Source: an uncultured Myxococcales bacterium
Lineage (GTDB): Bacteria > Myxococcota > Myxococcia > Myxococcales > Myxococcaceae
Direction: 5' to 3'
DNA: 64,000 nucleotides
Assembly: GCA_937980205.1 (NCBI GenBank)
Contig: CALJKW010000055.1
Coordinates: forward strand, 310,001-374,000
Below are positions 42,801-50,457 of this stretch, one piece after another (position 1 is the first letter of the stretch; each line of letters opens with the position of its first letter). The notes under the pieces were generated by a model. That model saw only the letters and a program-made list of their open reading frames with translations, was not told the origin of the DNA and ran no database searches. The translations under genes were made by a program, and so were the position numbers.

Positions 42801-44951
42801 TTACCGCTTCAGCAGGCGCTTCGCCTCATCGGCGTGCTTCCCGTTCGGCTCGAGCTCGAGGTAGCGGCCGATCTCTCCGGCGGCGACGTCACGCTTGCCG
42901 GCGCGGATGTGAATCGTCGCGAGCAGCAGGAACGCGTCGGCGTGGTTCGGGTCGAGCGCGAGCACCGTCATCGCGGCCTCTTCGGCTTGCGCGGGCTCGC
43001 TGTTGTCGAAGCGCGCCATGGCGAGCAGCATCCACGCAGCCACCGACGACGGCGCCACCTCGGTGATCTGCTCGAGCGTCGCGATCGCCTCGCCGAACTG
43101 CGCCTCTTCGTACTGCGCGGTCGCCTCTTTCAGCGCCAGCGCGATCTGCTCGTCGCTGACGCTGATCTCGGGGACCTCGAGCTTCGGCTCGACGGGCTCG
43201 GGCGCCGGCGGCTCCGGCAGCACGATCGGCGGAGGCACGAACGCCTCTTCCTCGGAGCTCGACACCTTCCACGTCACGACGCCGATGAGGGCGATGAACA
43301 GGGCCGCGCCCACCGAGAGCGCGAGCCACTTCGAGCCCGACGGCTGCAGCACGAGCGGCTCGTCGGAGTCCGCCGGCGCCTCGCCGGCCGCCCCCGCGGT
43401 CTCCGCCGCCCGGTGCTTCGCAGGAACGTACGTGTCCTCGATCGCCGCGGGCGCCGGCACGGTCTTCACCGAGGGATCCGTGTCGTCGTCGCCGAAGAAC
43501 TCTTCCTCGAGGGACTTCGACGAGGCGGCGGCAGGCACCGGAGCGGGAACCACGGCCGGCGGCGGAACGGGCGCCGGAGCCTCTGCAGGCTGCGCGAGAT
43601 CCGTCAGCTGGATCGGAGCGATCGCCTCTTCGAGCTGCGTCGGCGCCTCGGCGGCCGGAGCCGGCTGGGTGCCCTTCGTGAACGCCAGCACCTCCGGCTC
43701 GACGCGGGGCGGCTCGACGACGCTCTGGATCTTGAACGCCGAGAGCTGCTGCTCGATCCATCCGTCGTTCGCGCTCTCGACCTCGAGGCCGGTGCCCTTC
43801 GGCGGCTGCCACCAGTCGCTCCCCTGCGGCACCACGTTCTCGGCGGGCGTCACGATCAGCTCCTGCAGATCGTTCACCGAGCCGAACAGCGTGCTCATGC
43901 GCTCTTCTGCTTCGGACGAGCGCGGCTCGAACAGCTTCGGAGCCTGCCGCGGGATGAGCTCGTCGGACGCCGCGGAGACCGGCTTCACGATGCCCATCAG
44001 CTGCAGCCGGTTCGCGACCTCGAGCGTGACGCTCTCGTTGAGCGGGCTGTCGAACAGCACCTGCCGCACGTCGCGCTGGCCGTCGAACAGCCGCACGACC
44101 TGGTTCACCGCGTCGGGGATCGTCGGCAGCGCGCGCGCCAGCGCCGGGAAGTCGAGCTGGAAGCGCGAGTCGAGCGGCACGCTGCGGGCGGCGAGCGCCT
44201 CCCACTTCTGCAGGCGCGGGAAGATGCCGTTCACGAGCTCGCGCAGCGGCACCTCGACGTTCGACGGCGTCGTGGGAATCGTGAACGCGACCTTGTAGGC
44301 GCCCTGCCCCAGCGTCAGCACGCGCACGAGCGCGTCGATTCCGGTGGTGCCGTCGGCCTCGGCGTGCGTCACGCGGCCGGCGCGGTAGGCGACGAACGCC
44401 CTCTTCGACAGCGACAGCATGCCGGCCCGCTGTGTCGAGAGCAGCGCCCGCAGGCACACCGGCAGCGGGAGGACCTTCGTGTCGAGGACGCGCGCTCCGT
44501 TGTCGTCGCGCTCGGCGATCCACAGCGTCACGAGCGCGGCGACGTCGCGCGCGAAGGCAGGCTTCGCGACGAGCTCGTCGGCTCCGACGACGTCGGCGAG
44601 GGTGTTCTTCTCGTCTTCGTCGGCGCGCGCGAGCAGCAGCACCGGCAGCTTCGCGGTGTTCGGCTCGGAGCGGAGCTGCGCGCACAGCGAGTAGCCGTCT
44701 TCGCCCGGCAGCTCGGTCGAGAGCACCATCGCGGCGGGCAGCTTCCCCGCGGCGGCGGTGGACTGCAGCGTCGAGAGCGCCTCGCGGCCGTTCGTCGCCA
44801 CCGCGACCTCGAAGCCCGCGCGCTTGAGCGACACCTCGAGGATCGAGCGCGAGCTCGCGTCGCCGTCGACCACCATGACGCGCCGGGTTCCCATGACTTC
44901 GAAGGGCTCCGTTATCACGGGGAAGCTTCGAGCGGTGACCGCAGCTGCCAT
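42801..44951 (-). CDS. Pseudo-receiver / DUF4388 / transmembrane / TPR protein
   Basis: 716 residues from an ATG with a GGAGG site. Residues 20-145 are a CheY-like receiver: the acidic pair Asp29/Asp31 and Lys130 are present, but the phosphoacceptor position is Ser78 (VLSTELPGEDG) and the switch Thr is Ala108. It is therefore probably not phosphorylated. A DUF4388/PATAN-like region follows (residues ~155-330), then a long Pro/Ala/Glu linker, a transmembrane helix (LALSVGAALFIALIGVVTW), and C-terminal TPR repeats that would be periplasmic. Likely a signalling scaffold linking cytoplasm and envelope. Confidence 0.8.
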   Translation of the reverse strand: MAAAVTARSFPVITEPFEVMGTRRVMVVDGDASSRSILEVSLKRAGFEVAVATNGREALSTLQSTAAAGKLPAAMVLSTELPGEDGYSLCAQLRSEPNTAKLPVLLLARADEDEKNTLADVVGADELVAKPAFARDVAALVTLWIAERDDNGARVLDTKVLPLPVCLRALLSTQRAGMLSLSKRAFVAYRAGRVTHAEADGTTGIDALVRVLTLGQGAYKVAFTIPTTPSNVEVPLRELVNGIFPRLQKWEALAARSVPLDSRFQLDFPALARALPTIPDAVNQVVRLFDGQRDVRQVLFDSPLNESVTLEVANRLQLMGIVKPVSAASDELIPRQAPKLFEPRSSEAEERMSTLFGSVNDLQELIVTPAENVVPQGSDWWQPPKGTGLEVESANDGWIEQQLSAFKIQSVVEPPRVEPEVLAFTKGTQPAPAAEAPTQLEEAIAPIQLTDLAQPAEAPAPVPPPAVVPAPVPAAASSKSLEEEFFGDDDTDPSVKTVPAPAAIEDTYVPAKHRAAETAGAAGEAPADSDEPLVLQPSGSKWLALSVGAALFIALIGVVTWKVSSSEEEAFVPPPIVLPEPPAPEPVEPKLEVPEISVSDEQIALALKEATAQYEEAQFGEAIATLEQITEVAPSSVAAWMLLAMARFDNSEPAQAEEAAMTVLALDPNHADAFLLLATIHIRAGKRDVAAGEIGRYLELEPNGKHADEAKRLLKR

Positions 44952-44986
44952 GGTGCAACCTCCATCGTACAGGGAGGCTGATCACC

Positions 44987-45427
44987 CTACCTTGGCGCCA
45001 CCTCGGGGGTCGAATCGCGCAGCAGGCGAGGCTCCAGATTCAGGAATCTCGCGTACTTGCGCTCGAGCGAGGGAACCGCAGCGAGCCCGTATTCTTCGAT
45101 CAGCGTCTCGGCGAGCAGGCGCAGATCTTCGACCTCGACGTCGCGGAACTCGATCGCCCAGCCGCGCTCGCGGCGGGTCATGGCGATGCCCCGCGCCTTG
45201 AACATGCGCGGGCGGGCCGGCAGCGCGACGTGCAGCGTGACCGCCGACGAGAACTGGCCGATGCAGGTGAGCGGCAAGAGCGCGCCGCGCGGAGAGATCT
45301 CGAGCCCGCGGCCCAGCGTCGAGCAGCCGTTCGACTCGACGAACCAGTCGACGTCGAGGAACAAGCGCGGGAATCGACGGCGCGTGTGCGTCAGCGACAG
45401 CTCGCGGCGGCGTTTGCGTCGGTCCAT
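44987..45427 (-). CDS. PilZ-domain protein
   Basis: 146 residues from the ATG at 45427. The c-di-GMP-type entry motif appears as RRRFPRLFLDVDWFV (RxxxR-like), and the second motif as GRGLEISPRGALLPL (D/NxSxxG-like, here I-S-P-R-G). The C-terminus (GIAMTRRERGWAIEFRDVEV) fits the rest of the barrel. It is probably a c-di-GMP effector; in the second motif the usual Asp is Glu. It lies 35 bases upstream of the pseudo-receiver gene on the same strand. Confidence 0.78.
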   Translation of the reverse strand: MDRRKRRRELSLTHTRRRFPRLFLDVDWFVESNGCSTLGRGLEISPRGALLPLTCIGQFSSAVTLHVALPARPRMFKARGIAMTRRERGWAIEFRDVEVEDLRLLAETLIEEYGLAAVPSLERKYARFLNLEPRLLRDSTPEVAPR

Positions 45428-45488
45428 GTCACAAGGCTGTAGCTGAAACTGGAGGGCGTCAAAAAAGCTGCTTAGGGTGCCGCGTGTG

Positions 45489-46244
45489 ATGATCCTGACC
45501 ACCCTCCTCGCGCTCGCGCTGTCGGCTGAGGCCGAAGGAGAAGCTCAGCCGCCTCCTCCGCCGCCGCCCATCGAGGCGGAGCAGCCCAAGGTGAAGACGC
45601 AGCAGAGCGACGTCCCTCCTCCGCCCACCACCTCCACCACCGAGAGCGCGCCGCCCGGCCCCGAAGAAGGCATCGGCGGAGTCTTCGCGCCCGCGATTCT
45701 TCCCCGCGGGTCGATGTCGGTCTACGCGCTGCTCGGGGCGCCCGACATCGGCGGCGGCTACCGGCAGGGCTTCCAGATGTTCGAGCTCGAGGCCCGCTTG
45801 TGGCTCAACTACCTGCAGGCCTCGGCGGTGCTCGAGGTCGGCGGGAAGATGCTGGCGTACCGCAAGGGCATTCTCGAGTTCGTGCCGAACCTCGCCGTCG
45901 GCGTCGAGGCGAACTCGGGCTCGCGGTACTACGACCGCGCGAACTACGGCTACATCGCGATCCGCCCGCGCGCGGCGCTCATCACCGCCATCCGCTTCAC
46001 CGAGCTGGCGACCGGCCTGTTCGTCGTCGACCTGCCGTGGAGCATCGCGCTCACCAACGGCGGCGCCGGCGGCCACGCCACGCCCACCGTCGGGTTCGGC
46101 GCCGAGCTGCAGCTGGGCAACACGCTCTCGGCGCTGCTGCTCGGGCAGATCGGGTTGGACGTGATCAAGGAGCCGCTCGGCGTGACGCAGCTGAGGGCCG
46201 CGTGGGCGCTGCGGCTGGGGCTCGGGTTCCGGCTCTTCCGGTAG
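45489..46244 (+). CDS. Exported Pro-rich outer-membrane-like protein
   Basis: 251 residues from ATG (GTG options lie 3 and 12 bases upstream). Signal peptide MILTTLLALALSAEAEG, then a Pro/Glu/Ser/Thr linker of about 50 residues, then beta-strands such as SMSVYALLGAPDIGGGYRQG, FELEARLWLNYLQASAVLEV and LRAAWALRLGLGFRLF, ending in FR. This is the layout of a surface barrel with a periplasmic or wall-spanning linker. Function unknown. Confidence 0.6.
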   Translation: MILTTLLALALSAEAEGEAQPPPPPPPIEAEQPKVKTQQSDVPPPPTTSTTESAPPGPEEGIGGVFAPAILPRGSMSVYALLGAPDIGGGYRQGFQMFELEARLWLNYLQASAVLEVGGKMLAYRKGILEFVPNLAVGVEANSGSRYYDRANYGYIAIRPRAALITAIRFTELATGLFVVDLPWSIALTNGGAGGHATPTVGFGAELQLGNTLSALLLGQIGLDVIKEPLGVTQLRAAWALRLGLGFRLFR

Positions 46245-46255
46245 TCGCAACCTCC

Positions 46256-46359
46256 CTCCGCTCACGCTGAGCGGAGGCCGCAGGCCGGAGTCGAAGCGGG
46301 CCACGCGTCGGCTTCGGGCCCCCTTCGACTCCGCAGCCCTTCGGGCTGCTCCGCTCAGG
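46256..46359. repeat. Structured REP-like element, copy B (three nested hairpins)
   Basis: CTCCGCTCA/TGAGCGGAG form a 9-bp hairpin (46256-46276). GGAGTCGAAG (46287-46296) pairs with CTTCGACTCC (46323-46332). GCAGCCC/GGGCTGC form a 7-bp hairpin (46333-46349). The right end TCCGCTCAG repeats the first arm. It fills the gap between convergent genes and may serve as a bidirectional terminator. Confidence 0.6.
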
Positions 46360-46388
46360 GCGATCGGGAGGAGCTCCCGACCTTCGAT

Positions 46389-47711
46389 CTACAGCCTCCG
46401 CAAGAGCAGGTTCGCGACCCGCGGCGTCCCGCGCGAGTCCTCGACCCGCTCGAGGCTCTCCACGGCGAAGCCCAGCGACTCGAACCAGCGCGACAGCGCG
46501 CCCAGCTCGTAGCGGCGGCTGTAGAGCATGGTGCAGCCGCGGCGCTCTTCCTTCAGCAAGAGGTCGTGGCAGAAGTTGAGCGAGCCCGGCACGCGGCAGC
46601 TGTCGTCGTCCTCTCTCACCCAGACGCGCATGCCGAGCTCGGAGGCGCGGCGACCGAGCGCCGCCTCGTACCGGCGGTACGGCCCCTCGAGCAACATGCG
46701 GCGGCTGGCCTCGGCGGCGGTCTCGGCGCTGCCCTCCTGCGTGAGGCGAAACAGCGGGTCCTGCTCGAGCCGCTCGAGCCGCAGCGCCACCTCGATCCAC
46801 AGCAGATCTCCGGGGCGGCACATCGCATAGACCTTCTGCCGGACGAAGGTCTCCTCGTTGCGCAGGTTGCCGAAGGTGTTGCCGAGGATCATCACGAGCC
46901 GGCGCGACTGCCCCTCGCCGCCCTTCGCCGACGGCAGCTTCTCGAGGAACTCGAGCTTGCCCTCCTCGAAGTCGGCGCAGAACGGCATCACCGAGGTGCC
47001 GGGCAGCGCCGCGCGCGCCGAGCGGGCGGCGAGCAGCAGCAGCGGGATCGAGACGTCGATCAGCGCAGCCGTCAGCCATGGCAGCGACGGCTTCTGCGCG
47101 TCGGCCCAGCGGCGCACCTGCGAGAGGAAGGCGACCTCTTTGCTGCCGTCGCCGACGCCGAGGCAGACGACGTCGAAGCCGCGCAGGCCCGCCCTCGTCC
47201 CCGCGCCGATCGCGCGCGCGAGCGGGCCCTTCACCTCGCCTCCCGAGGCGCGCGTCACGTCGAGCCACGCCTGCGCGCTCTTCGCGATGCCGGCGAGCCA
47301 GCGGTCCTGGTCGTAGCCGGCGCCGATGATGCGCTCCCACGCCAGGGCGCCCTGCGGCTCGTAGTAGAGGAACCGGTGGCCGATGTAGTCGAACGCGACG
47401 CGCTGCTGGAACTCGCGCTGCAGATCGCTGGGGCTCGCGCCCTCTTCCACCTCGAGGCTGCGCAGCGCGACCGACGACTGCGCCCGCAGCGCGGCGATGC
47501 GCGAGGTCAGCCGCTCGACGACGGTGTTGAACGTCTGGCGCTTGAGCTCGCGCACCGAGCCGTCTCGCCAGTTCGCGACGTTGTCGGCGGTGACGTCGCC
47601 GAGCTGGGCGAGCTCGCGGTCGCTCTCGATGCCGAGCGCCTTCGCGGTCGCGAGGAACAGCTCCATCAGCTGGCTCGAGCTCTTCGGCGCCTTCGCCATG
47701 TGCGCCAGCAT
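46389..47711 (-). CDS. HTH-like domain fused to EgtD-type (histidine-specific) methyltransferase
   Basis: 440 residues from the ATG at 47711 (a second ATG is at 47699). Residues of about 10-75 (SSQLMELFLATAKALGIESD, then AQLGDVTADNVANWRDGSV) look like a helix-turn-helix of the Cro/C1 or bacteriophage-repressor type. The remainder is a SAM-dependent methyltransferase with VVCLGVGDGSKEVAFL (SAM motif I), LVMILGNTFGNLRNEETF and LYSRRYELGALSRWFESLGF at the end, typical of the EgtD/Methyltransf_33 family. No EgtB partner is in the window, so ergothioneine synthesis is not implied. Confidence 0.8.
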   Translation of the reverse strand: MLAHMAKAPKSSSQLMELFLATAKALGIESDRELAQLGDVTADNVANWRDGSVRELKRQTFNTVVERLTSRIAALRAQSSVALRSLEVEEGASPSDLQREFQQRVAFDYIGHRFLYYEPQGALAWERIIGAGYDQDRWLAGIAKSAQAWLDVTRASGGEVKGPLARAIGAGTRAGLRGFDVVCLGVGDGSKEVAFLSQVRRWADAQKPSLPWLTAALIDVSIPLLLLAARSARAALPGTSVMPFCADFEEGKLEFLEKLPSAKGGEGQSRRLVMILGNTFGNLRNEETFVRQKVYAMCRPGDLLWIEVALRLERLEQDPLFRLTQEGSAETAAEASRRMLLEGPYRRYEAALGRRASELGMRVWVREDDDSCRVPGSLNFCHDLLLKEERRGCTMLYSRRYELGALSRWFESLGFAVESLERVEDSRGTPRVANLLLRRL

Positions 47712-47732
47712 GCTCGAAAGCGGGCCCGGGCA

Positions 47733-47761
47733 GCCGTCTTTCTCCCGGACGGCCCCTTTTT
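47733..47761 (+). terminator. Terminator-like hairpin with T-run in a leader
   Basis: GCCGTC pairs with GACGGC over a 9-base loop, followed by CCC and five T residues. It lies on the plus strand about 85 bases before the ATG of the Cys-rich lipoprotein gene. It could be an attenuator or could insulate the divergent pair. The stem is only 6 bp. Confidence 0.3.
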
Positions 47762-47844
47762 CCGACCCGCGCGGCACATTTTCCAGCGCGGGGGCGTACT
47801 CTTCCCGTGGAAGCGCCCAAGGCATCAGCACACCTTGCCGACCC

Positions 47845-49089
47845 ATGCGCCCCACGCTCCTCGCCGTCGCCGTGCTGTTCGCCTGCGGTCCGTCGCGGCC
47901 GCCGCCCCAGAGGCCGCCGCCTCCTCCGGCGCCGACGCCGTGCACTCCCGACACCTGCAACGGCTGCTGCGTCGACGGGACCTGCATCCGCACGCCGTCT
48001 GATGACTACTGCGGCGGCGGAGGGCTCGCGTGCTTCGCGTGTCCCGAGGGCACGCACTGCGGGGTGCACCGCGCCTGCGAGAACGCGCTGCAACCGCCGG
48101 CCGTGCAGGCCGCGGTGTGCCCGCTGGTCTTCGAGCCGGTCGGCGTGGACGCGCACCGCGAGCTGAAGGCCGTCTGGGCGAGCGGCAGCAACGCGTGGGC
48201 GGTCGGCCCCGAAGGAGCGCTGACGCTCTCGAGCGAGCGCTTCGTGCGGCCCGCGAACGACCCGGCGATCGGCAGTCAGCTCCGCGCCGTCTGGGCCACC
48301 GACGACGCCCGCGCCGTGTGGCTGTTGCGCGCGGGGACGAGCGCGGCCATCCGCCGCGAGCTGCACGAGCTCGCGCTCGACGAGGCCAGCCCCATCTCGG
48401 CAGAGCTCTTCGCGATCTGGGGCCGCACCGCGGCGGACGTCTACGTCGGAGGCGGAGACTCCGACGGCCGCATCGCGCGCTGGGACGGCACGGGCTGGCG
48501 CGTCGCGCGCGTCGCCGACTCGCCGGTCATCGGCCTCGCCGCGTGGAAGAAGACCAACGTGTTCGCAGTGACCGCGACCGAGCTGCTCGTCGAGGAGGCC
48601 GGCACGTTCACCTCGCTGGGCCGCGCCCCCGGGCCGCTGTCAGGGGCGCTCTTCCCCGTCGGCCCGCGCGACGTCTGGCTCGGCGGCGACGACGGCAAGC
48701 TGCGGCGCTTCAGCGAGGGCCAGTGGGCCGAGCTCACCGTCTCGACCTCGCCGGTCACCGCGTTCTGGGCGGCGTCGTCGTCACTGCTGTTCTTCAGCAC
48801 CGCCGCCGGCGGCGTCGGCATGTTCGACGGCAACCAGGCCACGTGGCTGCCGTTCGGCGACGCGAAGCTCGAGGCCATGGCCGGCAACGGCGCCGGAGGA
48901 GTCATCGCCGTCGGCCACGGCCTCGCGATGCGCGGCCGCTGCGCCCGCCCGGGAGAGCTGCCCGAGAACACGGTCGTCAGCGTGAGCCAGGGCGGCAACC
49001 CGATTCGGGACGATCGCCACTGCGACGTCATCTGCACGCACTACACGACGTCGGGCACCTGCCAGGGCTCGCGCACGGTCTGCTTTTAA
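47845..49089 (+). CDS. Exported lipoprotein with Cys-rich head and propeller-like body
   Basis: 414 residues from the ATG at 47845. The signal MRPTLLAVAVLFACGPS has a likely lipobox before Cys14. A Pro-rich segment is followed by a Cys-rich knot (CTPDTCNGCCVDGTC and CFACPEGTHC), then repeated blades such as LKAVWASGSNAWAVGPEGAL, LFAIWGRTAADVYVGGGDSD and PRDVWLGGDDGKLRRFSEGQ. A second Cys cluster closes the protein. This layout is common among myxobacterial surface proteins of unknown function. Confidence 0.7.
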   Translation: MRPTLLAVAVLFACGPSRPPPQRPPPPPAPTPCTPDTCNGCCVDGTCIRTPSDDYCGGGGLACFACPEGTHCGVHRACENALQPPAVQAAVCPLVFEPVGVDAHRELKAVWASGSNAWAVGPEGALTLSSERFVRPANDPAIGSQLRAVWATDDARAVWLLRAGTSAAIRRELHELALDEASPISAELFAIWGRTAADVYVGGGDSDGRIARWDGTGWRVARVADSPVIGLAAWKKTNVFAVTATELLVEEAGTFTSLGRAPGPLSGALFPVGPRDVWLGGDDGKLRRFSEGQWAELTVSTSPVTAFWAASSSLLFFSTAAGGVGMFDGNQATWLPFGDAKLEAMAGNGAGGVIAVGHGLAMRGRCARPGELPENTVVSVSQGGNPIRDDRHCDVICTHYTTSGTCQGSRTVCF

Positions 49090-49160
49090 AAAGCCTGCGC
49101 AGGTGGCCCCACACAGGGGTGAAACCGCCGTCCCCCTTCACCCGAAAGGTCCACCTTCCC

Positions 49161-50015
49161 ATGCGTCCTCAGTTCGCTCCCACTTCGCAAGGCCCCGCGC
49201 AGACTCCCCATTTCGGCAACAGCGCCGTCGTCGCGCCGCTGCCTGCCGAGGCGAAGCTGCCGAAGCTCGAGTTCCCGACCGACTCGATCGACCCGAGCCA
49301 GTACCTCACGCCGGGCGCGGGCTTCTACGCGGTGCTGGGCTGGGTCGCGCTGGCCGGCGTTCTGATCCTCACCGCGGTCACCACCATGGGCATGGGGCTC
49401 ATCGCGTTCGCCATCGGAGCGATCGCCGCCGTCTTCACCGCCAAGCGCGTGCGCGCGTACATCCGCGGGTCGGCGATTCAGGTGTCGCCCGAGCAGATGC
49501 CCGAGATTCACGCCGTCGTGCAGGAGATGGCGCAGCGCCTCGGCATGCAGGAGACGCCGGAGCTCTACATCGCCGAGGACGCCGTCGCGAACGGCTTCGC
49601 GGTCAAGCTCGGCAAGAAGAACATCGTGCTGCTCACCGACGACGCGGTGTGGGGCGCGCTCGCGAGCCCGAACCCGAAGGCGCTCGGCTTCATCATCGGC
49701 CACGAGCTCGCGCACATCGCGCTGGGCCACACCGGCATGATCCGCTCGATGATGCGCAACGTGATGCGCCCGCTCGGCCGCCTCGACGAGATGAGCGCGG
49801 ACAACGTCGCCAAGGCGCTCGTCGGCGACTCGAAGGCCGCGGTGCAGGGCCTCGCGCTGCTGACGGTCGGCCCGCAGCTGCTGCGTCACCTGAACATGAA
49901 CGCGCTCGAGCAGCAGGCCCGCGAGGTCGCGTCGTCGAAGCTCTCGAAGAAGGCCGAGCGCAACCTGACGCACCCGCTCCTGCTCCGCCGGATCGACAAC
50001 GTGCTGCGCGACTGA
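49161..50015 (+). CDS. M48-family zinc metalloprotease, membrane-anchored
   Basis: 284 residues. A Pro/Ala N-terminus precedes two transmembrane helices at about residues 53-95. The catalytic motif HELAHIALGH is at 181-190 (His181, Glu182, His185), and the third zinc ligand is the Glu in LDEMSADNVA. The C-terminal HPLLLRRIDNVL is typical of M48 (HtpX/Ste24-like). It probably degrades or processes membrane proteins. Confidence 0.88.
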   Translation: MRPQFAPTSQGPAQTPHFGNSAVVAPLPAEAKLPKLEFPTDSIDPSQYLTPGAGFYAVLGWVALAGVLILTAVTTMGMGLIAFAIGAIAAVFTAKRVRAYIRGSAIQVSPEQMPEIHAVVQEMAQRLGMQETPELYIAEDAVANGFAVKLGKKNIVLLTDDAVWGALASPNPKALGFIIGHELAHIALGHTGMIRSMMRNVMRPLGRLDEMSADNVAKALVGDSKAAVQGLALLTVGPQLLRHLNMNALEQQAREVASSKLSKKAERNLTHPLLLRRIDNVLRD

Positions 50016-50025
50016 AGCCCGTCCT

Positions 50026-50457
50026 CTACTGAACGCGGAAGAAGCCCGTCAGCTCCGGACCGTCGGCGATGGGATTGCCGGCGACATCGATGAGCAGTGT
50101 CCGGAGCTGCATGGTGTACGTGGCGTCGCGGTACGTGCCCTCCGCGGGGAGGATCCGCACTTCGTAGCTGGCTCCCGCGGTGGGCGGCGCCTGAATGATG
50201 AGCGGGATCTCGTTCCGCTCGGGGTTGATGCGGACGACGATGCCCGGCCGCAGCGAGTCCTGATCCATCGGCTCGCTGAAGACGAGCTTGATGGTCTGCG
50301 CCGGCCCAACGTTCGGCACGCCCGCATCGCCGCCGAGGATGCGCGGCTCGCAGCTCTCGAAGAGCACCCGAGGCGCGACGGCGTCGGCGCGATCGTAGAG
50401 CGATGTACCGGGCTCGAGGCAGGCGGCGAGCAGCAGCGCGACGGCCAGGCGCTTCAC
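50026..50457 (-). CDS. Lipoprotein with Ig-like (Big/SbsA) domain
   Basis: 143 residues from a GTG overlapping the cytochrome stop (GTGA). Signal VKRLAVALLLAAC ends in a lipobox. The mature protein is a single Ig-like fold: KLVFSEPMDQDSLRPGIVVR, then YEVRILPAEGTYRDATYTMQ, then AGNPIADGPELTGFFRV. This is the pattern of bacterial Ig-like domain 5 (SbsA). Tight coupling suggests it is a partner or anchor for the multiheme cytochrome. Confidence 0.78.
   Translation of the reverse strand: MKRLAVALLLAACLEPGTSLYDRADAVAPRVLFESCEPRILGGDAGVPNVGPAQTIKLVFSEPMDQDSLRPGIVVRINPERNEIPLIIQAPPTAGASYEVRILPAEGTYRDATYTMQLRTLLIDVAGNPIADGPELTGFFRVQ

Noticed and set aside
42801..44985. 698-codon frame overlapping the pseudo-receiver gene
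   Set aside because: It is Arg/Ala-rich, has no domains and lacks a ribosome site. The 716-codon frame has clear domains and a GGAGG site.
48030..50015. 661-codon frame running into the M48 protease
   Set aside because: Its first ~375 codons are an out-of-frame reading of the lipoprotein gene at 47845; the protease starts at the ATG at 49161 with its transmembrane and HELAH segments intact.
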